From the NCBI GenBank assembly GCA_027486415.1, contig JAIXPC010000002.1:868001-932000 (forward strand): a stretch of 64,000 nucleotides of DNA, read 5' to 3'. This document shows positions 25,032-33,892 of the stretch, in pieces. The first letter of the stretch is position 1. Each line of letters starts with the position of its first letter. Under the pieces are notes generated by a model, which saw only the letters and a program-made list of their open reading frames with translations, did no database searches and was not told where the DNA came from. This DNA is from Sphingomonadales bacterium. Lineage in GTDB: Bacteria; Pseudomonadota; Alphaproteobacteria; Sphingomonadales; Sphingomonadaceae. Both the position numbers and the translations under genes were made by a program.

Positions 25032-27382
25032 TGCGCTGGTGGCTGGCAAGGCCTGACGATCAGGGTGCGACGCGCTGGGTGAAGCGCTTTGATCCGCGCT
25101 GGTGGCTGGTGGATTTTCCGCGCCCGATGATGGCCAGCGTCGTCACCGAGGGCGACGAGACGGTGGCGGTGCAGCTGGAATTCCAGCGGCGGGCCGATCT
25201 GGCCGGATTGATCTGGGAATCAGCCGACCGCTGGAGCCATCCCCTGTGTGCGCTGGAAACGCGGCGAGATTACCGCGGGCTGCTGTGGCGGTTCCGCTGG
25301 CAATCATCCGGCGCGGTGCTGCCGCTGGATGCGGTCAACGGCCCCGTGCTCACCATCGAGGGCCGCGATGAAAGTGGCGCGGCGCGCACCTGGTATGTGC
25401 GGCTGTGGAACTATGCCAGCGGTAGCCCGACCGATGCCGAGATCAGCCTTGATTTCGATGCGCTGAACGGAGGCTTCCTGCTGCCGGGCGAGGCCGATCC
25501 GGTGTGGGCCGGCGATATCGACCGATTGTTCATCAGCCTGGTGCCGGACGGTCATGACGGTGTCGACGCGCCGCTGCCGGTGGTGGCGAGTGGCAGTGTG
25601 CGGCTGACCAACCGGCAGGTGGATGGCCCCGGCGCGGCGCTGAAGGCGGGCGCGCCGTTGCTGGGCGAACATGGCCTGCGGCTGTGCACGGCCTATGACG
25701 ACATTTACAATCAGACGCCGGAGCGGGTGCTGGAACAGGCGCTGCTGCTCGGCTGGCGCGGGGCGGTCACGCACTATCTGGGCATGAGCCATTTCATGGC
25801 GTTTCTGCCCGATGGCGCGGGCGGTTATGTCGTTGATCCGGCGCGGCCGCTGTGCGGGCCGGCGGTGGCGTGGCACGCGGATTTCCTCGCCCGCGCACAG
25901 GCACTGGGCTTCGCGCCCATCCTGTCCCTCTCGATGGAATTGCTGGCCCAGCACTGCCCGCCGGCGTGGGCGCAGCGGGATTCGACCGGGGCCATCGGGC
26001 TGACCGGCTGGTCGCCGCCGTCGGCGCTGCTCTCTCCTTGCCACACCGGGGCGCAAGCCTGGTTGCAGGCGGTGGTGGCGGCGGTGATGGGGCTGGCGCT
26101 GGCAGCAGGGTGCGCGCCGGCGTTCCAGGTGGGCGAACCATGGTGGTGGGTCGGCCCGAATGACAGGCCCTGTTTCTACGATGCGGCGGCCACGGCGCGC
26201 TGGCAGGCCGAACAGGGCGCGCCGCCGCCGGTGATGGCCGACATCAAGGGCAACAAGAGCGCGGCCGAACGCGCCTTCCTCGATTGGTGCGGCGCGCGGC
26301 TGGCCGAGGCGACGGCAGGCATGACCGCAGCGGCACGCGCTGCTGCGCCCGGCACCGTCACGCACCTGCTGTTCTATGCGCCGCAGGTGCTGTTGCCCGA
26401 TCGCCCGGATCTGGCGCGCGCCAATCTGCCGGCGGGGTGGGCGGCGCCCGCCTTCGATGTGCTGCAGCTGGAGGACTACACCTTCGTCACCAGTGGCAAC
26501 CAGGCCGGGCAGGCGAGCGGCCGGGCGCTGGTCGAAGCGCAACTGAGCTATCCCCGCAGCGCCCAGCATTATCTTGCCGGGTTCGTGCTCGATCCGGCCG
26601 ATGCCGCCGCGCAGTGGCCGCGGATTGCCGACGCCGCCGCCGCGGCCACTGCGCTTGGGGTGAGCGAGGTCTTTGTCTGGGCCTGGCCGCAGGTGGCGCG
26701 CGACGGCTTCACCCCGTTCCGCATTGCCGCCGAGGAGGATGCGATGACTGCGTTTCACGATGTGCGTTTTCCGCTGGAGCTGGGCTTTGGCGCCGCCGGT
26801 GGCCCGGCCTTTTCCACCCAGGTCGTCGTCACCGGATCAGGGGCGGAGCAGCGCAATGCCGAATGGAGCGATGCGCGGCTGGAATATGATGCGGGGCTGG
26901 GCATCCGTTCCGAGGAGGATCTGAAGCGGCTGGTCGGCTTTTTCAGGGCGCGGCGCGGGCAGGCGCATGGGTTTCGCTTTCTGGATCCGCTCGACCACAG
27001 TTCGGCGGGCGATAGTGGCGATCCTGCACCGACCGATCAGCGGCTGGGCACGGGCGACGGCGGCACCACCCGCTTTGCCCTGGTGAAACATTATGGCGAC
27101 GCCAGCCTGCCCGACGAGCCGCCGCAGACGCGGCGTATCACGCGGCCAACGGCCGGCAGCGTGCGCGTGGCGGTTGGCGGCGTCGAAGTGTCGGGCTGGG
27201 TGCTGGCCGACGGCGGCTTCATCGATTTTGCGGCGGCCCCGCCTGCGGGCGCGGCGATCACCGCCGGCTATCGCTTTGATGTGCCAGTGCGATTTGCCAC
27301 CGACCGGATCGAGGTGTCGATCGCCGGCTGGCGGGCGGGCGAACTGCCGTCGGTGCCGCTGATCGAGATAAGGGAGGGGTGA
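25028..27382 (+). CDS. DUF2460 (GTA gp12-like distal tail) protein fused to a large N-terminal TIM-barrel/glycoside-hydrolase-like region
   Basis: C-terminal about 212 aa FHDVRFPLELGFGAAGGPAFSTQVVVTGSGAEQRNAEWSDARLEYDAGLGIRSEEDLKRLVGFFRARRGQAHGFRFLDPLDHSS is DUF2460; about 570 preceding aa in the same frame include FQVGEPWWWVGPNDRPCFYD and LEDYTFV. Confidence 0.85.
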   Translation: MMRWWLARPDDQGATRWVKRFDPRWWLVDFPRPMMASVVTEGDETVAVQLEFQRRADLAGLIWESADRWSHPLCALETRRDYRGLLWRFRWQSSGAVLPLDAVNGPVLTIEGRDESGAARTWYVRLWNYASGSPTDAEISLDFDALNGGFLLPGEADPVWAGDIDRLFISLVPDGHDGVDAPLPVVASGSVRLTNRQVDGPGAALKAGAPLLGEHGLRLCTAYDDIYNQTPERVLEQALLLGWRGAVTHYLGMSHFMAFLPDGAGGYVVDPARPLCGPAVAWHADFLARAQALGFAPILSLSMELLAQHCPPAWAQRDSTGAIGLTGWSPPSALLSPCHTGAQAWLQAVVAAVMGLALAAGCAPAFQVGEPWWWVGPNDRPCFYDAAATARWQAEQGAPPPVMADIKGNKSAAERAFLDWCGARLAEATAGMTAAARAAAPGTVTHLLFYAPQVLLPDRPDLARANLPAGWAAPAFDVLQLEDYTFVTSGNQAGQASGRALVEAQLSYPRSAQHYLAGFVLDPADAAAQWPRIADAAAAATALGVSEVFVWAWPQVARDGFTPFRIAAEEDAMTAFHDVRFPLELGFGAAGGPAFSTQVVVTGSGAEQRNAEWSDARLEYDAGLGIRSEEDLKRLVGFFRARRGQAHGFRFLDPLDHSSAGDSGDPAPTDQRLGTGDGGTTRFALVKHYGDASLPDEPPQTRRITRPTAGSVRVAVGGVEVSGWVLADGGFIDFAAAPPAGAAITAGYRFDVPVRFATDRIEVSIAGWRAGELPSVPLIEIREG

Positions 27383-28188
27383 GGGCGATGCTGACCGATG
27401 ATCTCACCCATCTGGCGCTGTGCTGGCGGCTGGTGCGCCGTGATGGCGCGGCGCTGGGGTTCACCAGCCATGATCTGCCGCTGATGGTGGATGGCCTGCG
27501 CCATGACAGCCGGCCGGGAATGTCCGCCTCGGCCGTCGTGCTGGGCAGCGGCATCGGCGCCGACGACATGGAGGTAGCCGGCGCGCTGTCGGCCGACGCG
27601 CTGTCGGCGGCCGACCTTTTGGCCGGGCGCTGGGATGGCGCCAGCCTCCGCCTGTTCCTGGTGGACTGGCGCGATCCTGATGGCGGCAAGGTCGAACTGG
27701 CGCGCGGCACGCTGGGTGATGTCGCGGTTGGCAGTGGCGGGGATGCCGGCTTCAGCGCCGAGCTGATCGGCCCCGGCGCCGCCCTGGCGGCAAGCGCGGT
27801 CGAAAGCTGCTCGCCGGAGTGCCGGGCCGAACTGGGCGATTGGCGCTGCCGCGTCTCGCTGCGCGGGCGCGAGCTGGTGGCGACGGTGGCGGCGAGTGAT
27901 GGCGATCGGGTGCAGATTGCCGGCATTGCCGCTGCCGATCATGCCCATGGCGGGTTGGCCGTGCTCGATGGCGGCAGCGCCGGCCTGGTGCGCCGCGTGC
28001 TGGCCACAGATGGCAACTGGCTGGTGCTGGATGAACCGATCAGTCTTGGGACGGGCGCGCGGGTGCACCTGCGCGAAGGTTGTGACAAGCGTTTCGCCAC
28101 CTGCCGCGACCGTTTTGGCAATGCCGCCAATTTCCGTGGCGAGCCGCACGTGCCGGGGGGTGACCTGCTCACCCGTTATGCGCTGTGA
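27379..28188 (+). CDS. DUF2163 baseplate hub-like protein (GTA gp13-like)
   Basis: LALCWRLVRRDGAALGFTSHDLPLMVDGLRHDSRPGMSASAVVLGSGIGADDMEVAGALSADALS...CDKRFATCRDRFGNAANFRGEPHVPGGDLLTRY. Confidence 0.93.
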   Translation: MRAMLTDDLTHLALCWRLVRRDGAALGFTSHDLPLMVDGLRHDSRPGMSASAVVLGSGIGADDMEVAGALSADALSAADLLAGRWDGASLRLFLVDWRDPDGGKVELARGTLGDVAVGSGGDAGFSAELIGPGAALAASAVESCSPECRAELGDWRCRVSLRGRELVATVAASDGDRVQIAGIAAADHAHGGLAVLDGGSAGLVRRVLATDGNWLVLDEPISLGTGARVHLREGCDKRFATCRDRFGNAANFRGEPHVPGGDLLTRYAL

Positions 28189-28607
28189 GCGCGCATCGCA
28201 TCACCCGGCGGCGGCTGGCTGCCATCGCCGCGGCCCGGGCCGGGGTGGGCACGCGCTTTCGCCCGCAGGGCCGCAGCGTTGACATCGGGCTGGACTGCAT
28301 CGGCGTGGCGCTGCTGGCGGCAGCGGGGGCGCGGGTGCGCCTTGGGCCGGTTCCGGCCTATGCGCTGGGCGGTGATCATGCCGTCGTTCTGGGCCAGACG
28401 CTGCGGACCCTGGGGTTGCGGCGCGTGCGGCGGGGCGAACCCGGCGATCTTGTCGAATATCAGCTTGGCCCCGGCCACCGCCACCTCGCGGTGATCAGCG
28501 AGGCCGGCATCATCCATGCCCATGCCGGCCTCGGCCGCGTGGTGGAAGGGCCGGCCCCGGCAGACTGGCTGGTGTCGGCGTGCTGGGCGCTGCCGGGTAT
28601 CAGATAG
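28185..28607 (+). CDS. NlpC/P60-family peptidase (GTA gp14-like)
   Basis: DIGLDCIGVALLAA (Cys), GDLVEYQLGPGHRHLAVISEAGIIHAHAGLGRVVE (His); GTG start. Confidence 0.85.
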   Translation: MSAHRITRRRLAAIAAARAGVGTRFRPQGRSVDIGLDCIGVALLAAAGARVRLGPVPAYALGGDHAVVLGQTLRTLGLRRVRRGEPGDLVEYQLGPGHRHLAVISEAGIIHAHAGLGRVVEGPAPADWLVSACWALPGIR

Positions 28608-28617
28608 GAATTTCACG

Positions 28618-30768
28618 ATGGCAACATTAGTGCTGGGGGTGGTGGGTCGGGCCGTGCTCGGCCCGGTCGGCGGGCTGGTCGGCACGCTGCTGGGTGGTGT
28701 GGTAGATCGCCGCCTGCTGGGGGGCGGCGGCGGCCGCGCCGGCGCGCGTCAGGCCGCGCCCGAATTGCAGGCTGCCAGCTATGGCGAGCCGTTGCCGGTG
28801 GTGCGAGGCCGGATGCGGGTGAGCGGCAATGTCGTGTGGGCGGCACCGGTGCGGGAGACGACCACGCGCAGTGGCGGCGGCAAACGCGGGCCTGCCACCA
28901 CCAGCTATGCCTATTCGGCGAGCTTTGCCGTCGCGTTGGCGGCGCGGCCGATCGTGGGGATTGGCCGCGTGTGGGCGGACGGCAAATTGCTGCGCGATGC
29001 CGGCGGCCAGTGGCTGCAGCCGGTGACGATGCGGCTGCATCAAGGAGGAGAGCGGCAATTGCCCGACCCCTTGATTGCGGCGGCGGAAGGCGATGCTCCG
29101 GCCTTTCGCGGAATTGCCTATGCCGTGTTCGAGGATCTGGCGCTGGCCGAATTTGGCAATCGTCTGCCCAATCTGTCGTTTGAACTGATCGCTGACGATG
29201 GTCCGGTCGCCCTGGGATCCGTCCTGGGCGATCTGGCCGCCGGGATTGGCGTCGATCTGCCGGTGCGTGGCGATTTCCCGGTGGTGACGGGTGTCCATAT
29301 CGGCACCACCGGGCCGCTGGGGGATGCGCTGGCACCGGTGCTGAAGGCAACGGGTGCCGTTATGGCCGGCGGGCAGGCGCTGGTCGGGCCCGGCCTGGCG
29401 GCAGTGACAATCGACGCGGCGGGCGCCGCCGATGCGGACGCGCCGGGCGGCCGGAAGCCGCGTGATCGCCAGCGCCGCGCCGCAGCGGCCGCCACTCCCG
29501 ATGCCATCGAACTGGGCTATTATGATGTCGATCGCGATTATCAGCCCGGCCTGCAGCGGGCGCGGCTGCGGGTGGGTGGCCGGGTCGACGGCGATGGCCT
29601 GCCGCTGGCGTTGACGGCAGCAGCGGCGAAGTCCCTGTGCGGCGACCGCTTGCTGCGGCTCGCGGCCGAACGGCAGCAACGCACGCTGCGGCTGCCGTGG
29701 CGTTTTCTCGGCATCGCGCCCGGCGACGTGCTGCGGCTGGACGGCGCCGACTGGCAGGTGCGGGAAACGCGTTTTGAACGCTTTGTGCTCGGCCTGGATC
29801 TGGTGCGCGTCGCCGCCATCCCTGCTCTGGCGGTCGCCAGCGATCCGGGCCGTGTGCTCGATCATGGCGACAGCGCCGCCGGCCCGACAACGCTCGCCGT
29901 GATGGATTTGCCACTGCTGCCCGGCGAGACCGGCGACACTCCGCGCCTGTGGGTTGCCGCTGCGGGGGCCATGCCCGGCTGGCGGCGCGCTGGAGTGGCG
30001 ATCAGCCTTGATGACGGTGCCAGTTACGAAGCGGCAGGCATGGTGCCGACAGCTGTTGCCATGGGCCGCGCCCTGACCGTGTTGCCGGGCGCCGATCCGG
30101 CAGGGTGGGACCGGCTGGGCCATGTCGATGTCGAACTGGTCGCCGAAACGATGTGGCTGGAAGACCGCAGCGAGGCATCGGTGCTCGCCGGCGCCAACAT
30201 GGGGCTGCTCGGTCAGGAGATCATCCAGTTCGCCGTCGCCGAAGCCCTGGGCAACCGGCGATTCCGCCTGTCTGGCTTGCTGCGCGGACGGCGGGGAACG
30301 GATCACGCCGTGGCCGGTCATGCCGTGAACGACCGCTTTGTGCTGTTGGATATGGCAGCGATGCTGGCACTGCCGATGCCTCTGGAACGGCTGGGACAGC
30401 CGCTTCTGGTGCGCCCCACCGGGCCTGGGGATGCCGGCACGCCGCCGCAAAGCGTGACGGTCGGTGCCGAGGCGATCCGGCCTCTGGCCCCGGTGCATCT
30501 GACCTGGTCACGCGTCGGCGGCGCGCTGGCCTTCCGCTGGGTGGCACAAAGCCGCGTCGGCTTTGGCTGGCCAGATCTTACCGACGTGCCGGCCGGTGAG
30601 GTGCAAGTCGCCTTCCGGGTGGTGCTGCGTGATACGGCGGGTGTGGTTGCCGAGGCGGAAACCGCCGCCGCGCAATGGAGCACGGCTGATCGTGCCGGGC
30701 CGTTGTGGCTGGACGTCGCTCAACTAGGGGCCACCCTCGGGCGCGCCGCCACCCTGTTCATCCCCTGA
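28618..30768 (+). CDS. Phage tail/host-specificity protein (GTA gp15-like, short form)
   Basis: GPVGGLVGTLLGGVVDRRLLGG...LQAASYGEPLPVVRGRMRVSGNVVWAAPVRETTTRSGGGKRGPATTSYAYSASFAVALAARPIVGIGRVWADGKLLRD. Confidence 0.9.
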   Translation: MATLVLGVVGRAVLGPVGGLVGTLLGGVVDRRLLGGGGGRAGARQAAPELQAASYGEPLPVVRGRMRVSGNVVWAAPVRETTTRSGGGKRGPATTSYAYSASFAVALAARPIVGIGRVWADGKLLRDAGGQWLQPVTMRLHQGGERQLPDPLIAAAEGDAPAFRGIAYAVFEDLALAEFGNRLPNLSFELIADDGPVALGSVLGDLAAGIGVDLPVRGDFPVVTGVHIGTTGPLGDALAPVLKATGAVMAGGQALVGPGLAAVTIDAAGAADADAPGGRKPRDRQRRAAAAATPDAIELGYYDVDRDYQPGLQRARLRVGGRVDGDGLPLALTAAAAKSLCGDRLLRLAAERQQRTLRLPWRFLGIAPGDVLRLDGADWQVRETRFERFVLGLDLVRVAAIPALAVASDPGRVLDHGDSAAGPTTLAVMDLPLLPGETGDTPRLWVAAAGAMPGWRRAGVAISLDDGASYEAAGMVPTAVAMGRALTVLPGADPAGWDRLGHVDVELVAETMWLEDRSEASVLAGANMGLLGQEIIQFAVAEALGNRRFRLSGLLRGRRGTDHAVAGHAVNDRFVLLDMAAMLALPMPLERLGQPLLVRPTGPGDAGTPPQSVTVGAEAIRPLAPVHLTWSRVGGALAFRWVAQSRVGFGWPDLTDVPAGEVQVAFRVVLRDTAGVVAEAETAAAQWSTADRAGPLWLDVAQLGATLGRAATLFIP

Positions 30769-30788
30769 TCCTTGAAAGGCCTGTCATC

Positions 30789-31283
30789 ATGCCCGCCTCG
30801 CCCCGCCTCGCCCTGCCGCTGCTTGCCGCTGGACAGGCCCAGAAGGATGTCACCCACAATGATGCCGTGCTGGCGATCGATCGCCTGCTGGCGTTGGCGG
30901 TGGCATCGCGTAGTGTGACCACGCCGCCGGCGTCGCCCGCACCGGGCACCTGCCATATCGTGCCCGCCGCAGGCGCTGCTGCCTGGGGTCAGCCGGCCGG
31001 TACGCTGATGCACTGGGTGGGCGATACTGGCTGGCAGTCGGTGGCGCCCCGCGACGGCCAGACCGCCCTGGTGGTGGACGAAGATGTGATGCTGGTGCAC
31101 CGCGGCGGTTGGCAGGCGAGCTGGCCGGTGGCTGGTCTGACGATCGGCGGGCGAACCGTGTTGGCCGCGAATCCTGTGGCCATCGCGCCACCGACCGGCG
31201 GAACTGTGGTCGATGCCGAAGCCCGTTCGGCGATTGCGGCCCTGATCACTGCCCTGCGCCAGATGGGCGTCCTCGCCCCGTGA
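30789..31283 (+). CDS. DUF2793 domain protein
   Basis: SPRLALPLLAAGQAQKDVTHNDAVLAIDRLLALAV...VGDTGWQSVAPRDGQTALVVDEDVMLVHRGGWQ. Confidence 0.9.
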   Translation: MPASPRLALPLLAAGQAQKDVTHNDAVLAIDRLLALAVASRSVTTPPASPAPGTCHIVPAAGAAAWGQPAGTLMHWVGDTGWQSVAPRDGQTALVVDEDVMLVHRGGWQASWPVAGLTIGGRTVLAANPVAIAPPTGGTVVDAEARSAIAALITALRQMGVLAP

Positions 31284-31427
31284 CTCGCCTGTTAACCGAC
31301 ATTTTCGGATTGCACCTGTTGCGATTGGGCAACAGAGTGCGGAACTCCCCACTTGCGCCGCTTTGTCTTGGCGCGCTAAAGAACAGTCTGAGGCCAGAAT
31401 TTACTGGTGCTGCATAAGGGGAAGACG

Positions 31428-32624
31428 ATGCGCAAGCTTGCGATCGGCCTGGCCCTCGCCGCGACTGCGCTTTCGGGTGCTGCGTCGGCGAAGGACAAGG
31501 CTTGGTATATTGGTCTGGAAGCCGGGGTGAACCTGCTGCAGAAGCAGCGTCTGGACATTTCCACCGCCAACGGTGCGACCACCACCCGTGAAGCCATCAC
31601 GCACACTTACTTCCCCGGCTTCGATGTCGGCGGCAACATTGGTTATGATTTCGGTGGCTTCCGCACCGAATTCGCTCTGAACTACATCCGCGACAAGAAC
31701 CGCGAATCGTCGGTTCTGAACGTGCCCCCGGCCATTCCGTTCACCACCGCTGGTGGTGTCAACAACGTTGCTGGTCCGGCCCCGGGCCAGTATGCCAACG
31801 CCGGCGGCACCGCCAGCGCGCTGGCCTTCATGATGAACGGCCTCGTCGATTTCGGCGGCCAGGGCAATGACATCGGCGGCTACTTCGGCGCCGGTGCCGG
31901 TATCGCCCGCGTGAAGCAGTTCGCTCGCCTGCAGGCTCCGGGTCTCGTGTTCCACGACGATGCCGATACCTCTTTCGCGTGGAACCTGCTCGCTGGCGTC
32001 TACAAGCCGATCAGCGACAAGGTTGATCTGGGTCTGAAGTATCGCTGGATGAACGTCAGCTCGGTGAACACCTTCACCGTGAACGGTCTGCCGGTTTCGA
32101 ACAAGTTCCGCAGCCACAGCGTGCTGCTGACCCTGACCTACAACTTCTTCGACGCGCCGCCGCCGCCGCCGCCGCCGGCCCCGCCGGCTCCGCCGCCCCC
32201 GCCGCCGCCCCCGCCGCCGCCGCTGCCTCCGTGCCCGGTTGCTGCTGCGACCCCGGGTCCGTTCCTGGTCTTCTTCGCTTGGGACAAGTCGGCCATCACT
32301 GCTGAAGCTGCTGCGATCCTCGATCGCGCTGCCGAACAGTATGCCGCGACCGGCCAGACCCGCGTTGCGCTTGCCGGCCACGCCGACAAGTCGGGCAAGG
32401 ACGATTACAACCAGAAGCTGTCGCAGCGCCGTGCTGACGCCGTGAAGGCCTATCTGGCCGGCAAGGGTGTCCCCGCCGATGCGATGGGCACGGAAGCCTT
32501 CGGTGAAGGTCGTCCGCTGGTTGATACCGCCGATGGTGTGCGTGAACCGCAGAACCGCCGCGTGGAAATCACCTTCAGCGGTGCTCCGGCTCCGACGCCG
32601 ACCGGTCCCTGCCAGCCGCAGTAA
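31428..32624 (+). CDS. OmpA-family outer membrane protein with polyproline hinge
   Basis: Signal peptide; beta-barrel WYIGLEAGVNLLQ...; PPPPPPPAPPAPPPPPPPPPPPLPP; OmpA C-terminal VALAGHADKSGKDDYNQKLSQRRADAVKAYLAGKGV...PQNRRVEITF. Confidence 0.95.
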   Translation: MRKLAIGLALAATALSGAASAKDKAWYIGLEAGVNLLQKQRLDISTANGATTTREAITHTYFPGFDVGGNIGYDFGGFRTEFALNYIRDKNRESSVLNVPPAIPFTTAGGVNNVAGPAPGQYANAGGTASALAFMMNGLVDFGGQGNDIGGYFGAGAGIARVKQFARLQAPGLVFHDDADTSFAWNLLAGVYKPISDKVDLGLKYRWMNVSSVNTFTVNGLPVSNKFRSHSVLLTLTYNFFDAPPPPPPPAPPAPPPPPPPPPPPLPPCPVAAATPGPFLVFFAWDKSAITAEAAAILDRAAEQYAATGQTRVALAGHADKSGKDDYNQKLSQRRADAVKAYLAGKGVPADAMGTEAFGEGRPLVDTADGVREPQNRRVEITFSGAPAPTPTGPCQPQ

Positions 32625-32646
32625 GCGGCCGACAGGCACAGAATTA

Positions 32647-32680
32647 GGGGGAGCGGCCCGCGCCGCTCCCCCTTTTTCTT
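32647..32680 (+). terminator. Rho-independent terminator after the OmpA-family gene
   Basis: GGGGGAGCGGC-CCGC-GCCGCTCCCCC-TTTTTCTTT. Confidence 0.9.
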
Positions 32681-32762
32681 TGTCATGCGAAGATCGCCGC
32701 CGGTTGAGGCGCAGCGGATCACCGCCGCCAGTGGGCAGCCGCACACTTTGGAATGGGGAGAG

Positions 32763-33428
32763 TCAGCCCTCGCCGGCGAGGGCGGCGTCGACGATGGGTT
32801 CCATCCGGAAATCCGGCATCGGCGGCAGTGATGGCACCACCAGACCAGCGGCGGGCGGCACGAACGCCAGCGCTGCCCGCATCTGCGGCACATATTGTTC
32901 GGCCAGACGTGCCATGCTGCCGACATCGCCAAGCCGCAGGGCCAGGCCAGCCTGTCCGGCCGCCCAGCAGAAGTTGTACTGCGCGTCGAGCGTGGAGAAA
33001 CTGTTGTAGCTGCGAGTGTTGTAACGGTCGAACGCGGCAGAACCGCCGCGCTTCAGCGTGCGATTGAAGTGGCTCAACATGACAGATTGCGCGGATGACA
33101 GCTCGTCGCCGTGCTTTCGCAGCATCTGGTTGTAATTGTCGACCGTCCGCAGGAACGGCGAATACTGGCACGCCAGCGCCGCCACGTTCAGTCCGGCGCG
33201 CAGCGTCCATATTGCGTGGGCGCGCGATTCGGCAGGGGTTGGCCTGGTCAGATTGACGGCACGCGGCACCATTATGCCCGGCGTCGTGGGACCAGCCGGG
33301 ACCGCCGGCTTCGGCGCAACCTTTGTCGCGGTGCGCGCCGGTGCGCGGCGCTTGGCCTTGCGAGGGGCGGCATCGGCTGCACCGGCTATCAGTACGGCCA
33401 TCACGACAGCGGACGATATCAGACGCAT
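32763..33428 (-). CDS. Hypothetical secreted protein
   Basis: Signal peptide MRLISSAVVMAVLIAGAADA; intact 221-aa ORF. Confidence 0.65.
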   Translation of the reverse strand: MRLISSAVVMAVLIAGAADAAPRKAKRRAPARTATKVAPKPAVPAGPTTPGIMVPRAVNLTRPTPAESRAHAIWTLRAGLNVAALACQYSPFLRTVDNYNQMLRKHGDELSSAQSVMLSHFNRTLKRGGSAAFDRYNTRSYNSFSTLDAQYNFCWAAGQAGLALRLGDVGSMARLAEQYVPQMRAALAFVPPAAGLVVPSLPPMPDFRMEPIVDAALAGEG

Positions 33429-33514
33429 TTTCCTACCCCGAACGAATGATCTGCCCTCGCCAAACGGCCACCGGGCAAGCCGTTGCGGCTGCCCGGTGAG
33501 CCATGGGCCGTCGA

Positions 33515-33814
33515 TCAGCCCAGGATGCTGCCCAGCGAAAGCGCGACCGACATGTCGCCGTCAATCTTGAGCTTGCCCATCATGAACGCCATCTGAGCAT
33601 TCTGCTTGCCAGTGGCAATATCCATGAAATCGGCCATGCTGACCTTGATGGTGCAGGCCGTCGGGCCGTCTTCGTTGCTCACCACCACGGGCGACACGGT
33701 ATCATCGATGCGAACCAGGCCATCGCCGCCGAAATCGAACTTGACCGACTTCTTGAACTGGCCGCCAGCGCCGATGCGCTGCTTCATGGTTTCAGTGATC
33801 TCTGCAAGGCTCAT
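33515..33814 (-). CDS. SCP2 sterol-binding domain protein
   Basis: VKFDFGGDGLVRIDDTVSPVVVSNEDGPTACTIKVSMADFMDIATGKQNAQMAFMMGKLKIDGDMSVALSLGSIL. Confidence 0.9.
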   Translation of the reverse strand: MSLAEITETMKQRIGAGGQFKKSVKFDFGGDGLVRIDDTVSPVVVSNEDGPTACTIKVSMADFMDIATGKQNAQMAFMMGKLKIDGDMSVALSLGSILG

Positions 33815-33832
33815 CATGCTTCCTTCCGCAAT

Positions 33833-33866
33833 GAAAAAGGGCCGCCCCATGCGGGACGGCCCTTCC
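33833..33866 (-). terminator. Rho-independent terminator after the Ala-rich lipoprotein gene
   Basis: Minus strand GGGCCGTCCCGCATGGGGCGGCCC followed by TTTTT (one imperfect position in stem). Confidence 0.65.
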
Positions 33867-33892
33867 TAAAGCAAATCGACGAAAAGTCGAAA

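Larger units (their letters stand above)
13057..31283 (+). mobile_element. RcGTA-like gene transfer agent / domesticated prophage structural cluster
   Basis: Collinear small terminase, TerL, portal, protease, capsid, connector, closure, DUF3168, major tail, TAC, tape measure, DUF2460, DUF2163, NlpC/P60, gp15-like, DUF2793; ATGA-type coupling; no integrase, lysis or replication genes seen. Confidence 0.85.

Noticed and set aside
28627-30498. 623-aa minus-strand ORF opposite the gp15-like gene
   Set aside because: Antisense shadow ORF of a GC-rich gene; no motifs.
13057-31283. Interpretation as a fully active inducible prophage
   Set aside because: No integrase, repressor, lysis, holin or replication genes and no att repeats recognised at the borders within this window; gene order fits an RcGTA-like cluster better. 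Not excluded for elements encoded elsewhere.
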